Source: Bacteroidales bacterium (GTDB lineage: Bacteria > Bacteroidota > Bacteroidia > Bacteroidales > UBA932). Taken from it: a stretch of DNA of 45,441 nt. The stretch lies in NCBI GenBank assembly GCA_017529425.1, contig JAFXNQ010000023.1:1-45441 (forward strand), written 5' to 3'. The notes under the pieces are model-generated. The model saw nothing but the letters and a program-made list of their open reading frames with translations. It had not been told where the DNA came from and searched no databases. Positions 23,188 to 31,476 of the stretch are shown here, one piece after another (positions within the stretch are counted from its first letter, which is position 1; each line of letters starts with the position of its first letter). Position numbers and translations under genes: made by a program.

Positions 23188-25590
23188 CTAGCGTAGTTTA
23201 AGGACTTTACTCTCGAACGGTATAGGACAAGTCGATATCCAGACAGAAGGTTTAATCAGGTCAGAGGTGGCAGAGACGGCCCAGACCTCGATGGTCTTGC
23301 CCTTTAGGTTTTCTGTGAGCGGATAGTAGTAGGTATAATTACCCTCGGTATCGTCTAGCCAGACCTCCCAACCCCAGGGGTTGCAACTGTAAGAAGGTGC
23401 ACGATCGGGACAGCCCCTCCACTCGCCGTCTATCTTGAGGGCGGCCCAAGCCCCTTCCTTCTCAAACTTTCCGTCAAGAGCTATGCAGAGGTATGCTCCT
23501 GCAGGAATCTCGTCCAGACTAACATCTCCCTTCCAGACATAACCCTTCCACGCATCGCTCTTCTTCATCCAGTAGGTCGGGAAGAGATTCGTTGCGTGCC
23601 ACATGGTGCGGTCCACCGGCTTCCCGTCCTTCCAGCCGCTGATTTCGGTAATCCGCAGCGGAGTAAAATCAAGATGGAAATAGCGGAATTCGCCGGCATC
23701 GCCCAGATCGACTTCCATCTTGGTATCGCTCAGGAAAGTGACTGTTTTCCAGCTTTTCAAATCCTTGGAAACATACGCTGTTGCGCCCTCTTCTATGTAA
23801 TACGGCTGCAACGAGTATTCATCGTAGGTATCAATCACCAGTTTGTCCAGAGTGGTTATCTCACCCAAATCCAGATTGAGGGCAGTTGTGAACGGCTTGA
23901 AAAAACCATCGCGGATGGCCACCGAAAAAGATGTATTGGGGTCATCATCAAACATAAAGCGGTCCCAGCAGTCGCGTATGGCAAACGAGCGCTGGCTGAA
24001 CAAGGCGTCACGGGCTGCCTGCACCTGAGCTATGGCGGTAGGGCCGGAGCGCTCCAAAGAGCGGAGCTCTAAGGCATTGTTGTCCGCGGCGTATGTCATG
24101 GCATCGTAAATACACTGACCTTCGCGGGGATATTCGGTGCGCTCCAGCGAAGCCAGCTTCCGGTGATACGCATGTTTGAGCGGCTCGCCGGGGAACTTCA
24201 CCTTGAACGACGCGCCCCGTGCCAGCGACGGGCGGCTTATGCCATCCAGGGTTGCGCCGGTAAACCGCACTGACCCTTTTTCTACTTTGGCGGTGTAACT
24301 CTGCCCCGGCATACCCAGCAACTTGACCTCCACCTCATCCCCAACCTTGTCATTTATAATCTGATATGGTATTCCGCTGAGCGCTACCTTATCTTTTTCC
24401 GGGGCGGTGGTGAGTTTTATGAGAGCTGCGCGGAACGGCAGCACCTCAACCTCGATGGTCTGGCCATATTTGTGGCTGCCCAGATCGTATATATACGGGT
24501 GATACTGGCGGACCTTAACCCTGGAAGCCTTCTCCAGTCCGGTGGATTCATCCAGACGGACGGTATATTTCACCGGCTCCCAGGTGAGGTTTCGCAAAGT
24601 CAGGAAACGGGTAGAACCGTCTCCGCGGCTCAAAGCCTCCGGACCATACTGCTCCTCCGGCAGCCTGAACCCGTTAACCAGAATGTCGCGATACTGGCGG
24701 TGTAGGTTATATATGAACGCCAGCATCGGGTACTCCTCGTCGCGCAATAGCCAGGGGTTGGCGTAAATCTGAGGCGCCATTATCAGCTCACGGCCAAATG
24801 CCTGCAGAATCAGGTCGTCCTCCCAGTAATCCAGACAGGAAGAGAGGCACACGCCGTGGTCTTCCGTCAGGCGGGTCAGATTGTCCGGAGCCTTGCGTGA
24901 GATGGCCTGCCCGCGATGGTGAGGTGCTGTCATAGTATTGGTCATAAAGACATCGATATATGTCTCGTCGCCGCCCAGGAGATATGTGGTGGAGTGCCGT
25001 GTCCCGGGGCCCAGCTTCAGGCGGTGGTTCAGCAGCACAAAGTCGGGTCGGATCTCCCGCACCCGGGTCATCATCTCGTCGAAATAATCGTATTTCGAGG
25101 GGCGCAGCTGGCCGCAGACGCCATCCATCTTGAAAAGTCCCAGATTGTAATCGCGGACAAACTCCCAAACCATATCCATACGCTCTGCAGCCTCCTCCGG
25201 GGTGTCGCCAAAACCGTCGGGACCTCCCCATACACCCAGGCTTGCGCCAAAACCCGCCGCCTTGTCGCGTATGGGTGCCAGGCCGTGGGGATATTGATTT
25301 TTAAAGCGTTCAGAGCGGGTAGAACCGTAGAAATGACGGCCGTCCAGCATCCCGGCGTCGAACGCAAAGATATCCAGCTCCATGCCGTAGGTATCATGCA
25401 GCCACTGGAAGAAGTCCAGTTCAGCGTAGGTCTGCGTCTCGGAAGGGCCCTCGTTGGTGTGGCTCATCCAGGTGAAATATTCCGCCTTTGACGGAGTCTT
25501 TTCGTCTGCACCGGCAATGGGATAATCCTGCGCAAAAACAAACGTGGAGACCATCATAAACGCCATTACGGCAAAAAGATACTTTTTCAT
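23188..25590 (-). CDS. Large secreted glycosidase, alpha-galactosidase-like with discoidin domain
   Basis: 800 residues with a signal peptide (MKKYLFAVMAFMMVSTFVFAQ). The N-terminal half looks like a clan GH-D type barrel: WLHDTYGMELDIFAFDAGMLDGRHFYGS, GASLGVWGGPDGFGDTPEEAAERMDMVW, then YNLGLFKMDGVCGQL with an Asp at the position of the GH36/GH27 nucleophile, and FVLLNHRLKLGPG. After a beta-sandwich (about 350-430) comes an F5/8 type C (discoidin) like carbohydrate-binding region at about 520-680 (LDKLVIDTYDEYSLQPYYIEEG, FRYFHLDFTP). A glycan-degrading enzyme acting outside the cytoplasm is well supported; the GH family and linkage are not fixed. Divergent from the AbrB gene with its own -7 box. 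Confidence 0.75.
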   Translation of the reverse strand: MKKYLFAVMAFMMVSTFVFAQDYPIAGADEKTPSKAEYFTWMSHTNEGPSETQTYAELDFFQWLHDTYGMELDIFAFDAGMLDGRHFYGSTRSERFKNQYPHGLAPIRDKAAGFGASLGVWGGPDGFGDTPEEAAERMDMVWEFVRDYNLGLFKMDGVCGQLRPSKYDYFDEMMTRVREIRPDFVLLNHRLKLGPGTRHSTTYLLGGDETYIDVFMTNTMTAPHHRGQAISRKAPDNLTRLTEDHGVCLSSCLDYWEDDLILQAFGRELIMAPQIYANPWLLRDEEYPMLAFIYNLHRQYRDILVNGFRLPEEQYGPEALSRGDGSTRFLTLRNLTWEPVKYTVRLDESTGLEKASRVKVRQYHPYIYDLGSHKYGQTIEVEVLPFRAALIKLTTAPEKDKVALSGIPYQIINDKVGDEVEVKLLGMPGQSYTAKVEKGSVRFTGATLDGISRPSLARGASFKVKFPGEPLKHAYHRKLASLERTEYPREGQCIYDAMTYAADNNALELRSLERSGPTAIAQVQAARDALFSQRSFAIRDCWDRFMFDDDPNTSFSVAIRDGFFKPFTTALNLDLGEITTLDKLVIDTYDEYSLQPYYIEEGATAYVSKDLKSWKTVTFLSDTKMEVDLGDAGEFRYFHLDFTPLRITEISGWKDGKPVDRTMWHATNLFPTYWMKKSDAWKGYVWKGDVSLDEIPAGAYLCIALDGKFEKEGAWAALKIDGEWRGCPDRAPSYSCNPWGWEVWLDDTEGNYTYYYPLTENLKGKTIEVWAVSATSDLIKPSVWISTCPIPFESKVLKLR

Positions 25591-25610
25591 GTTATGATAC
25601 TTATGTTTTC

Positions 25611-25618
25611 CAAAGGTA
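25611..25618 (-). promoter_or_regulatory. -7 box of the secreted glycosidase promoter
   Basis: Minus strand reads TACCTTTG, exact TAnnTTTG, 20 bases before the start. No clear -33 TTTG at the canonical distance. Confidence 0.5.
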
Positions 25619-25648
25619 GTGAGAATGTGCCATTCTTGAGAAAGTTTT

Positions 25649-25679
25649 TTTGGACGCACCGTAGGAATAGTTACCTTTG
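25649..25679 (+). promoter_or_regulatory. Consensus promoter of the abrB-like gene
   Basis: TTTG (25649-25652), 19 bases, TACCTTTG (25672-25679), 19 bases before the start: a perfect match to the -33/-7 consensus. Confidence 0.75.
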
Positions 25680-25698
25680 TGGGAAATTTCTAACAAGT

Positions 25699-25914
25699 AT
25701 GGCAACTATGCAGGAGAAATACGGCAAATACATCTTCGGAGTTGTGAAGGTGGGCGACAAGGGGCAGATAGTGATTCCGCGCGACGCCCGCAAGCTTTAC
25801 GATATCAAACCGTGCGACGCGCTGCTGGTGCTGGGCGACCAGAAAGGCATGGCGCTGCTCAAGACAGAGGTCTTCCAGGCAGTCATAGACCAGGCAATGG
25901 AGGGGCTTCAGTAA
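25699..25914 (+). CDS. AbrB/SpoVT/MazE-type DNA-binding protein
   Basis: 71 residues with a swapped-hairpin AbrB domain: YIFGVVKVGDKGQIVIPRDARKLYDIKPCDALLVLGDQKGMALLK, followed by a short helix. Such proteins bind DNA as dimers and act as transition-state regulators or antitoxins. The start is at 25699 (or 25708), directly after the promoter; a longer frame from 25594 would run through the promoter and is rejected. Its stop overlaps the acyltransferase ATG by one base (TAATG), so it is co-transcribed with that gene and may regulate it. No toxin partner is adjacent. Confidence 0.88.
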   Translation: MATMQEKYGKYIFGVVKVGDKGQIVIPRDARKLYDIKPCDALLVLGDQKGMALLKTEVFQAVIDQAMEGLQ

Positions 25915-27041
25915 TGAGGAAGCACTGGATTGACAACCTGCGCTGGGTAACTGTTCTGCTGGTTCTTTTATACCACGTCATCTATTTCTATAACAACAAG
26001 GGTGTATTTGGTGGCATAGGCGGCTTTGGCGAGTATCCGGAGTATAAGCAGTACCAGGACATCGTACTGTATATCCTCTATCCGTGGTTTATGCCGCTGC
26101 TGTTCTTGCTGGCCGGTATAAGTGCCCGCTATGCGCTGCAGAGGCAGCCGGCCAGGAAATGGTTCTCTGCCCGCACCCGCAAGCTGCTGGTTCCGGGCAC
26201 GATCGGCCTGTTTGTGTTCCATTGGATGGTGGGATATTTCAATACCGCAGTGGCGGCGAGAGAAGGCACGTTTGGCGAGATGCCGGCTGTTGCAAAGTAC
26301 CTGATGTGGGCTGTCAGCGGCACCGGTCCGCTGTGGTTCATACAGGTGTTGTGGCTGCTCTCCGCCCTGCTTCTGCTGATCCGGGCCATTGACAGCAAAG
26401 ACCGCCTATGGAACGCCTGCGGCAGGTTTTTCGGAGGTGATAACGGCAGTAAGGCACGTATCGTCCCGATATTGCTGCTGGGTGTACTGTTCTGGCTTGG
26501 CGAACAGACCCTGATTAAGAATCCCCGCCCCGAGTCACCGGACGGCCTCTTGAATCTGTACAAACCTGTATTCTATATGGTGCCATTCCTGATGGGATAC
26601 TTTGTGTTTTCTCACGATTCTGTTCAGAAACACGTCAAGAGCGCCTGGATTCCGCTGCTGATCGCTGCGTGTGCGGCCGGCGCGGTGCTTGTCGTCACGA
26701 CCTTCGGTCAGGACAATACCTCTCCGCAGTATCTCTGCAGCCCGATGAACTGTCTCTACGGCTGGCTGGCGTGCCTGGGTCTTTTGGGCTGGTTCAATGC
26801 CAAATTCGACCGCACCGGAAAGTTCGCAGGATATATGACACGCAGCAGTTACGGCATATACATCGTCCACTATCTGGTGATTGCAAGCCTGGGCTATATG
26901 ATGAAGCAATATACGCAACTGCCGCCGGTGGCAATGTACCTGATTCTGGCCGCAGCCGTATTCACCCTCTCCCCCCTGATTTACGAGCTTATCCGCCGCA
27001 TCCCGTTCATACGCTGGTGCGTGTTTGGGGAGAAGAAGTAA
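25914..27041 (+). CDS. Acyltransferase family 3 membrane protein
   Basis: 375 residues with about ten membrane helices. The N-terminus MRKHWIDNLRWVTVLLVLLYHVIYF has the family R-W and membrane His of acyltransferase-3 proteins, and YGIYIVHYLVIASLGY is the usual late motif. Family members transfer acetyl or other acyl groups from the cytoplasm to sugars or lipids on the outer face of the inner membrane, for example O-acetylation of surface glycans. The acceptor here is unknown. It starts within the stop of the AbrB-like gene; a longer frame from 25677 only covers the abrB gene out of frame. Confidence 0.88.
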   Translation: MRKHWIDNLRWVTVLLVLLYHVIYFYNNKGVFGGIGGFGEYPEYKQYQDIVLYILYPWFMPLLFLLAGISARYALQRQPARKWFSARTRKLLVPGTIGLFVFHWMVGYFNTAVAAREGTFGEMPAVAKYLMWAVSGTGPLWFIQVLWLLSALLLLIRAIDSKDRLWNACGRFFGGDNGSKARIVPILLLGVLFWLGEQTLIKNPRPESPDGLLNLYKPVFYMVPFLMGYFVFSHDSVQKHVKSAWIPLLIAACAAGAVLVVTTFGQDNTSPQYLCSPMNCLYGWLACLGLLGWFNAKFDRTGKFAGYMTRSSYGIYIVHYLVIASLGYMMKQYTQLPPVAMYLILAAAVFTLSPLIYELIRRIPFIRWCVFGEKK

Positions 27042-27071
27042 ACAGGCATCCATCCCAGATTTGAATCATAC

Positions 27072-27554
27072 ATGTCAGAAAAGCAACACATACAGAAAAC
27101 TAACGCGGCCCGGCTGCTGGATGCTGCGGGAATCCGATACGAGCTGATCCCGTACGAGGTAGACGAGAACAACCTCGCGGCCGACCACGTGGCGGAGCAA
27201 CTGGGAGAACCTATTGAAACGGTGTTCAAGACACTGGTGCTGCGCGGCGACCGTAACGGCCTGTTTGTGTGCGTTATGCCCGGCGACATGGAGGTCGACC
27301 TCAAGGTGGCGGCAAAGATTTCCGGCAACAAATCGTGCGCGATGATCCACATGAAAGAGCTGCTGCCCGAGACGGGCTATATCCGTGGCGGATGCTCCCC
27401 CATCGGCATGAAGAAGCCCCTGCCCACATTCATATTTGAATCTGCCCTGCTATACGACCACATCTATGTTAGCGCCGGAATCCGCGGCCTCCAGATAAAA
27501 ATCAACCCTGACGACCTCATCCGTTTCGTCGGGGCTGGTATCTATCCGATTTAG
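27072..27554 (+). CDS. ybaK: Cys-tRNA(Pro) deacylase (YbaK/EbsC)
   Basis: 160 residues, full length. The catalytic Lys lies in TVFKTLVLRG (about 52-61), followed by DLKVAAKISGNKSCAMIHM and the signature GYIRGGCSPIGMKKPLPTFI (about 114-134). YbaK removes Cys mischarged onto tRNA(Pro) and is part of trans-editing in the cytoplasm. It starts 30 bases after the acyltransferase stop. A REP-like palindrome lies downstream. Confidence 0.93.
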   Translation: MSEKQHIQKTNAARLLDAAGIRYELIPYEVDENNLAADHVAEQLGEPIETVFKTLVLRGDRNGLFVCVMPGDMEVDLKVAAKISGNKSCAMIHMKELLPETGYIRGGCSPIGMKKPLPTFIFESALLYDHIYVSAGIRGLQIKINPDDLIRFVGAGIYPI

Positions 27555-27610
27555 CTCCCTTGGACGGCGGCACCAAGTATTTTGCGCTGGCGTGTATCAT
27601 GCTGATTGAT

Positions 27611-27668
27611 AACTGATTATACAAACCAACACACACGATTTCATGTGGGTTGATTTGCATTATCAGTT
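27611..27668. repeat. Imperfect palindrome, REP-like (copy 2)
   Basis: The left arm from AACTGATTATACAAACCAAC (27611-27630) pairs with a right arm ending at 27668 over about 25 positions with several mismatches. The core CAAACCAAC.CACA matches the core of the palindrome at 23104-23141. It lies between the convergent ybaK and the end of the his operon, with a further CAGTTG/CAACTG hairpin at 27664-27680. No T-tract, so it is not a clear intrinsic terminator. Confidence 0.6.
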
Positions 27669-27681
27669 GATATACAACTGC

Positions 27682-28626
27682 TTACATACCAGCGTTCATA
27701 TAACCTCGCCGGTCGCGGAGGGCGTAGACAACGCGGGCGATCCAGACAATAACCGCGGATAATATCCAGCGGGAGAAGAGGATGACCCACCAGACGCCGC
27801 CGGCAAGGGAGAAGAGAAGCAGGTCCTCGAGGTTGCTGTGGGAGACTCCCACGTGCAGATTGACAAGATTGATATCGCGCTGGGAGAGCCTGCCGCTGTC
27901 GGCCTCTTTCATCATGGCAGCACCGCCGTAGGCCAGGCCGATTATGTTAGCCACGACCCAGAAGAAGGCGCAGTTGGCGGGCAGGCCAAAAACCTTCATC
28001 ACAGGCGAGAGGAAGCGGGACATCGGCTCCACGGCACCCGAATCTGCGATAATCTGCTGCAGGATATTCAGCGAGAAAATGATGCAGGTCATCTTCAAAG
28101 CCAGTTTCAGCATCCCAACCAGCCAGGCCAGGAACTGAGTCCAGAAGGGGTCGGCACTGGCAACTGCCGCCGCCTCTGTCTGCGCGGCAGCACCCCACTG
28201 CGGCAACACCAGATTGAGCACCAGACCCATGACTATAGACGACACTGTGCGCACCACAATCATCAGTATCGCGCTGGTGCCGGTCTTTTTCTGCACCGCA
28301 ACCTCGATGGGCATGTTGTGGGCGCAGAGGGCCATTACCGCCAGGATTGTCATCTCGCGGACATTCAGCCCCATGGTGACGCCCGCCGCGATGGCGCTGT
28401 AGCAGTTCACAAAATAGCCGGATACCCAGGCGAGCGATGCGGCACCGGGAAGCCCGAAATGTTTGAACAGCGGCTCCAGATAAACCGAGAGCCACTGCAA
28501 CACCCCAAAATACTTGAGCAGGAATATGGCAAAGGATACCCCCGCGGTGATCTCTATCATCCACAGGCATATCTTTGCGGCGGCCGGCAGAGCCGTCTTT
28601 ACCGATTGCCGGATATTGAATTTCAT
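27682..28626 (-). CDS. Nucleoside-recognition (Gate) domain membrane protein
   Basis: 314 residues with about eight membrane helices. The order of hydrophobic blocks fits the nucleoside recognition/Gate domain (SpmA/SpmB, FeoB-gate, NupC-like): KICLWMIEITAGVSFAIFLLKYFG, AASLAWVSGYFVNCYSAIAAG, then in the second half FGLPANCAFFWVVANIIGLAYGGAAMM, a repeated gate. A transport or membrane-gating role is likely; the solute is unknown. Its ATG follows the hisIE stop directly (TAGATG), so it is probably the last gene of the his operon transcript and falls under the same attenuator. Confidence 0.85.
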   Translation of the reverse strand: MKFNIRQSVKTALPAAAKICLWMIEITAGVSFAIFLLKYFGVLQWLSVYLEPLFKHFGLPGAASLAWVSGYFVNCYSAIAAGVTMGLNVREMTILAVMALCAHNMPIEVAVQKKTGTSAILMIVVRTVSSIVMGLVLNLVLPQWGAAAQTEAAAVASADPFWTQFLAWLVGMLKLALKMTCIIFSLNILQQIIADSGAVEPMSRFLSPVMKVFGLPANCAFFWVVANIIGLAYGGAAMMKEADSGRLSQRDINLVNLHVGVSHSNLEDLLLFSLAGGVWWVILFSRWILSAVIVWIARVVYALRDRRGYMNAGM

Positions 28627-29226
28627 CTATTTATGGCGAACCGCCAGCTCTTCTTCCAGATCCTTTATGGAGAAGCCCATCTGTTCGCAGAGCACCAGCA
28701 GGTGATATACCAGATCGCCAGCCTCGTAAAGGAAACGTTCCTTATTGCCGTCGATAGCCTCGATCACGGTCTCTACAGCCTCCTCACCCACCTTTTGGGC
28801 TATCTTGTTGACACCTTTGGTGAACAGATGAGTGGTGTAGCTCCCCTCGGGCATATCGCGATGGCGTTGCTGGATGCAGGCCTGCAGGGTACCGAGAAAG
28901 CCCTCGTTCTCACGGGTATCAAAGCATGCAGTTGTACCGCGGTGACAGGTCGGTCCGTCGGGATGCGCCTTGATCAGCACCGTATCGGCATCGCAGTCGG
29001 CATACATATCCACTACGTGCAGATAGTTGCCGCTGGTTTCACCCTTGGTCCAGAGACACTGGCGGGTGCGGCTGAAAAAGGTTACCAGCCCGGTAGCGAC
29101 AGTCTTTTCAAAGGCCTCCTGATTCATGTAGCCCAGCATAAGCACCTTGAGGGTGTCGGCGTCCTGAATTATTGCCGGCAGCAGCCCGTCGGCGCACTTT
29201 TCCAACTTGAAATCACTGAATGTCAT
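28627..29226 (-). CDS. hisIE: Bifunctional phosphoribosyl-AMP cyclohydrolase / phosphoribosyl-ATP pyrophosphatase
   Basis: 199 residues. The N-terminal HisI domain has [37 protein letters not shown] (metal-binding Asp and Cys residues) and ends near residue 105. The C-terminal HisE domain has [42 protein letters not shown], the nucleotide-pyrophosphohydrolase helices. It catalyses steps 2 and 3 of histidine synthesis. Its start overlaps the hisF stop by 4 bases. Confidence 0.96.
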   Translation of the reverse strand: MTFSDFKLEKCADGLLPAIIQDADTLKVLMLGYMNQEAFEKTVATGLVTFFSRTRQCLWTKGETSGNYLHVVDMYADCDADTVLIKAHPDGPTCHRGTTACFDTRENEGFLGTLQACIQQRHRDMPEGSYTTHLFTKGVNKIAQKVGEEAVETVIEAIDGNKERFLYEAGDLVYHLLVLCEQMGFSIKDLEEELAVRHK

Positions 29227-29978
29227 AATCTTACAGGTATATTTTGTTTTCTTAATTCTTGTTTGAGCACAGGGATGGGGATTTCTCCGCTATGGAAGAT
29301 GGATGCGGCCAGGGCGGCGTCGGCACGACCCAGGGTGAGCACGTCAGCGATATGCTGCATGTTACCCGCACCGCCCGATGCGATAATAGGTATGGAGAGC
29401 GACTCTGCCAGGGCAGCGTAGGTTTCGCAAGGATAACCGTCGCGGGTGCCGTCATGATCCATAGATGTAAACAGCAGTTCCCCCGCCCCACGTTCCTGGG
29501 CTTCGCGGGCCCAGCTGAAAAGTTCGCGGTCGGTTGCCACGCGGCCGCCGTGGGTCGTAGCCATCCAGCGGCCGTCCACCACCCTTGCGTCAATAGCTAT
29601 TACCACGAACTGCGAACCGTACTTGCCGGCAATGGCATCTATCAGGCCGGGATTATTGATGGCTGCGGTGTTGACGCTGATTTTGTCGGCACCGGCGTCA
29701 AGCAGGCGCGCAGCATCGTCTATGGTAGCAATGCCACCGCCCACGGTGAACGGAATGTTAATCTGTTCCGCCACCCTGCTGACCAGGTCACAAAAGGTTT
29801 TGCGACCTTCTGCAGAGGCGCTGATGTCAAGATAGACCAACTCGTCTGCCCCCTCGGCAGCATAACGCGCTCCAAGTTCCACGGCATCGCCCATATCGCG
29901 CAGCTCCACAAAGTGAACCCCCTTCACCGTGCGGCCGTCCTTAACGTCCAGACAAGGAATTATGCGTTTTGCAACCAT
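29223..29978 (-). CDS. hisF: Imidazole glycerol phosphate synthase, cyclase subunit
   Basis: 251 residues, a TIM barrel of the normal length. [21 protein letters not shown] has the catalytic Asp of barrel strand 1, [34 protein letters not shown] is the first phosphate site, [12 protein letters not shown] has the second catalytic Asp (about 130), and [18 protein letters not shown] is the second phosphate site. With HisH it makes IGP and AICAR. It is separated from hisA by 173 bases holding palindromes, the only large gap in an otherwise overlapping operon. Confidence 0.97.
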   Translation of the reverse strand: MVAKRIIPCLDVKDGRTVKGVHFVELRDMGDAVELGARYAAEGADELVYLDISASAEGRKTFCDLVSRVAEQINIPFTVGGGIATIDDAARLLDAGADKISVNTAAINNPGLIDAIAGKYGSQFVVIAIDARVVDGRWMATTHGGRVATDRELFSWAREAQERGAGELLFTSMDHDGTRDGYPCETYAALAESLSIPIIASGGAGNMQHIADVLTLGRADAALAASIFHSGEIPIPVLKQELRKQNIPVRL

Positions 29979-30151
29979 CGCACCCCTTTATTAACGTGAT
30001 ACAAATTCAAATGTTTTACCATTTTTCTACCTTATCATTTATTCTACCTATACCATCCGCACATTCTGCTATAACGTATCCCCCTCCCTAAACCGAAGCT
30101 ATGAAGCTTTGCTTCAAATCCCTCCCCTCGAGGGAGGGACTTACTATCGCC
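29979..30151. repeat. Palindromic insert between hisA and hisF
   Basis: This spacer interrupts an operon whose other genes overlap or abut. It contains TCCCTCCC/GGGAGGGA around a TCGA-type centre (about 30117-30139), GAAGC/GCTTC arms at about 30097-30115, and a second CCCCTCCCT run at 30081-30089, then an AT-rich stretch up to the hisF start. It looks like a small palindromic mobile repeat. No gene is visible. The end of hisA itself carries GCCC/GGGC arms (30148-30160). Confidence 0.55.
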
Positions 30152-30871
30152 CTATCGGGCTCCAAATTTCTCAATATCTTTCAATGTGATTCTGTTCTCA
30201 TATATAGCTTTCCCAACTATAACTCTTCGAAGACCCTCCTCGTTCAGGCGCTCTACGTCTGCCATCGAGCTGATGCCGCCGGAGACGGTGAAGTCTATGG
30301 CATCGTAGCGGGTCTGCAGATCCTTGTATAGCTCGAACGCCGGTCCCTGGAGCATCCCGTCTTTGGAGATGTCGGTGCAAATAATCTGCTTTACGGCGGC
30401 GAAGCGCGCTATCATATCGTCAATTGTCATATCCACAGCCTCTTTCCATCCGTTGATGGCGACTTTGCCATTTTTGAGATCGGCTCCAAGAATCATCTTA
30501 TCAGGGCCGTAAGAGGCCAGCCAGAGGTCGAACAGCTCCGGTTCGCGGGCCGCAACGCTGCCGGCGATAGCGTATGTCGCACCGTAATCAAAGACCGCCT
30601 GCAGCGCATCGGTGCTCTTGATGCCGCCACCAAACTCAATTTCCAGCGAGGTGCGGGTCGCAATCTGCTCCAGGGTGGCGAGATTCTGCGGTCCGGCCGC
30701 CTTGGCACCGTCCAAATCCACCAGATGGAGCCGCTTTACGCCGGCATCCTCATAAGCCTTTGCCATGTCCAGAGGCAGTGCGTCGTAACTGGTCTTGCGC
30801 TCATAATCGCCCTCCGAGAGACGTACGCAACGACCTTCAATTATGTCTATGGCAGGAATCAGCTGAATCAT
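30152..30871 (-). CDS. hisA: ProFAR isomerase (phosphoribosylformimino-AICAR-P isomerase)
   Basis: 239 residues, TIM barrel. MIQLIPAIDIIEGRCVRLSEGDY has the catalytic Asp of strand 1, EIEFGGGIKSTDALQAVFDYGATYAIAGSVAA the phosphate site, and IICTDISKDGMLQGPAFELYKDL the second catalytic Asp; FTVSGGISSMADVERL is the second phosphate site. Step 4 of histidine synthesis. Its start overlaps the hisH stop by 4 bases. Confidence 0.97.
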   Translation of the reverse strand: MIQLIPAIDIIEGRCVRLSEGDYERKTSYDALPLDMAKAYEDAGVKRLHLVDLDGAKAAGPQNLATLEQIATRTSLEIEFGGGIKSTDALQAVFDYGATYAIAGSVAAREPELFDLWLASYGPDKMILGADLKNGKVAINGWKEAVDMTIDDMIARFAAVKQIICTDISKDGMLQGPAFELYKDLQTRYDAIDFTVSGGISSMADVERLNEEGLRRVIVGKAIYENRITLKDIEKFGAR

Positions 30872-31476
30872 AGCGCAAGGAAATTCTTGAGTATCCGTTC
30901 GCCCACAGCACCACTTTTTTCGGGATGGAACTGGCAGGCGTAGAAGTTGTTGTGACTGAGCGCAGCGCTGAAATCGATACCATGATTTGCCACGGCGATT
31001 GTGTCGGCGCAGACCTCAGGGTAGTATGAGTGTACAAAGTAAACGTAGTCGCCCTGTTTGAGGCCGGCGAACAGGGGCGAGGAGAAACTTTCCGCTCCTG
31101 AGCGGGGTTCCCGCAAACTGTTCCAGCCCATGTGGGGAACTTTCTCAGCGGGGGTCTCCTTGAATCTGCGCACCTCTGAGGGGAAGATGCCCATACAACG
31201 GGTATCGCCCTCTTCACTGCCTGCACACATCAGCTGTGCACCGACACAGATACCCAGCACAGGTTGCTCAAGCGTCGGGATAAAATCGGCCAGACCGGCG
31301 TCCCTTAACGCCCGCATGGCACAAGAAGCCTCTCCCACTCCGGGAAGAATCACGTGCGACGCCTTTCTCAACTGCCCGCGATTTGCCGTCAGCACAAAGT
31401 CAGACGCCCCGACGCGCCCCAGAGCATTCAAGACAGAACGGATGTTTCCCGCATCGTAATCAACTATTGCAATCAT
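30868..31476 (-). CDS. hisH: Imidazole glycerol phosphate synthase, glutaminase subunit
   Basis: 202 residues, class I glutamine amidotransferase. VDYDAGNIRSVLNALGR opens the domain; the nucleophile loop is LGICVGAQLM (about residues 77-86), where Cys is kept and the usual GMQ reads GAQ; the YFVHSYYP strand and the catalytic FHPEKS block follow. It provides ammonia to HisF. It overlaps hisB and hisA by 4 bases on either side. Confidence 0.96.
   Translation of the reverse strand: MIAIVDYDAGNIRSVLNALGRVGASDFVLTANRGQLRKASHVILPGVGEASCAMRALRDAGLADFIPTLEQPVLGICVGAQLMCAGSEEGDTRCMGIFPSEVRRFKETPAEKVPHMGWNSLREPRSGAESFSSPLFAGLKQGDYVYFVHSYYPEVCADTIAVANHGIDFSAALSHNNFYACQFHPEKSGAVGERILKNFLAL

Noticed and set aside
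25594-25698. Upstream extension of the AbrB-like gene
   Set aside because: It would translate through the exact promoter at 25649-25679; the domain begins after 25699.
27838-29421. 527-codon plus-strand open frame across the hisIE/hisF and membrane protein genes
   Set aside because: Antisense to clear his genes, low-complexity composition, no recognisable domain; a by-product of codon bias on the opposite strand.
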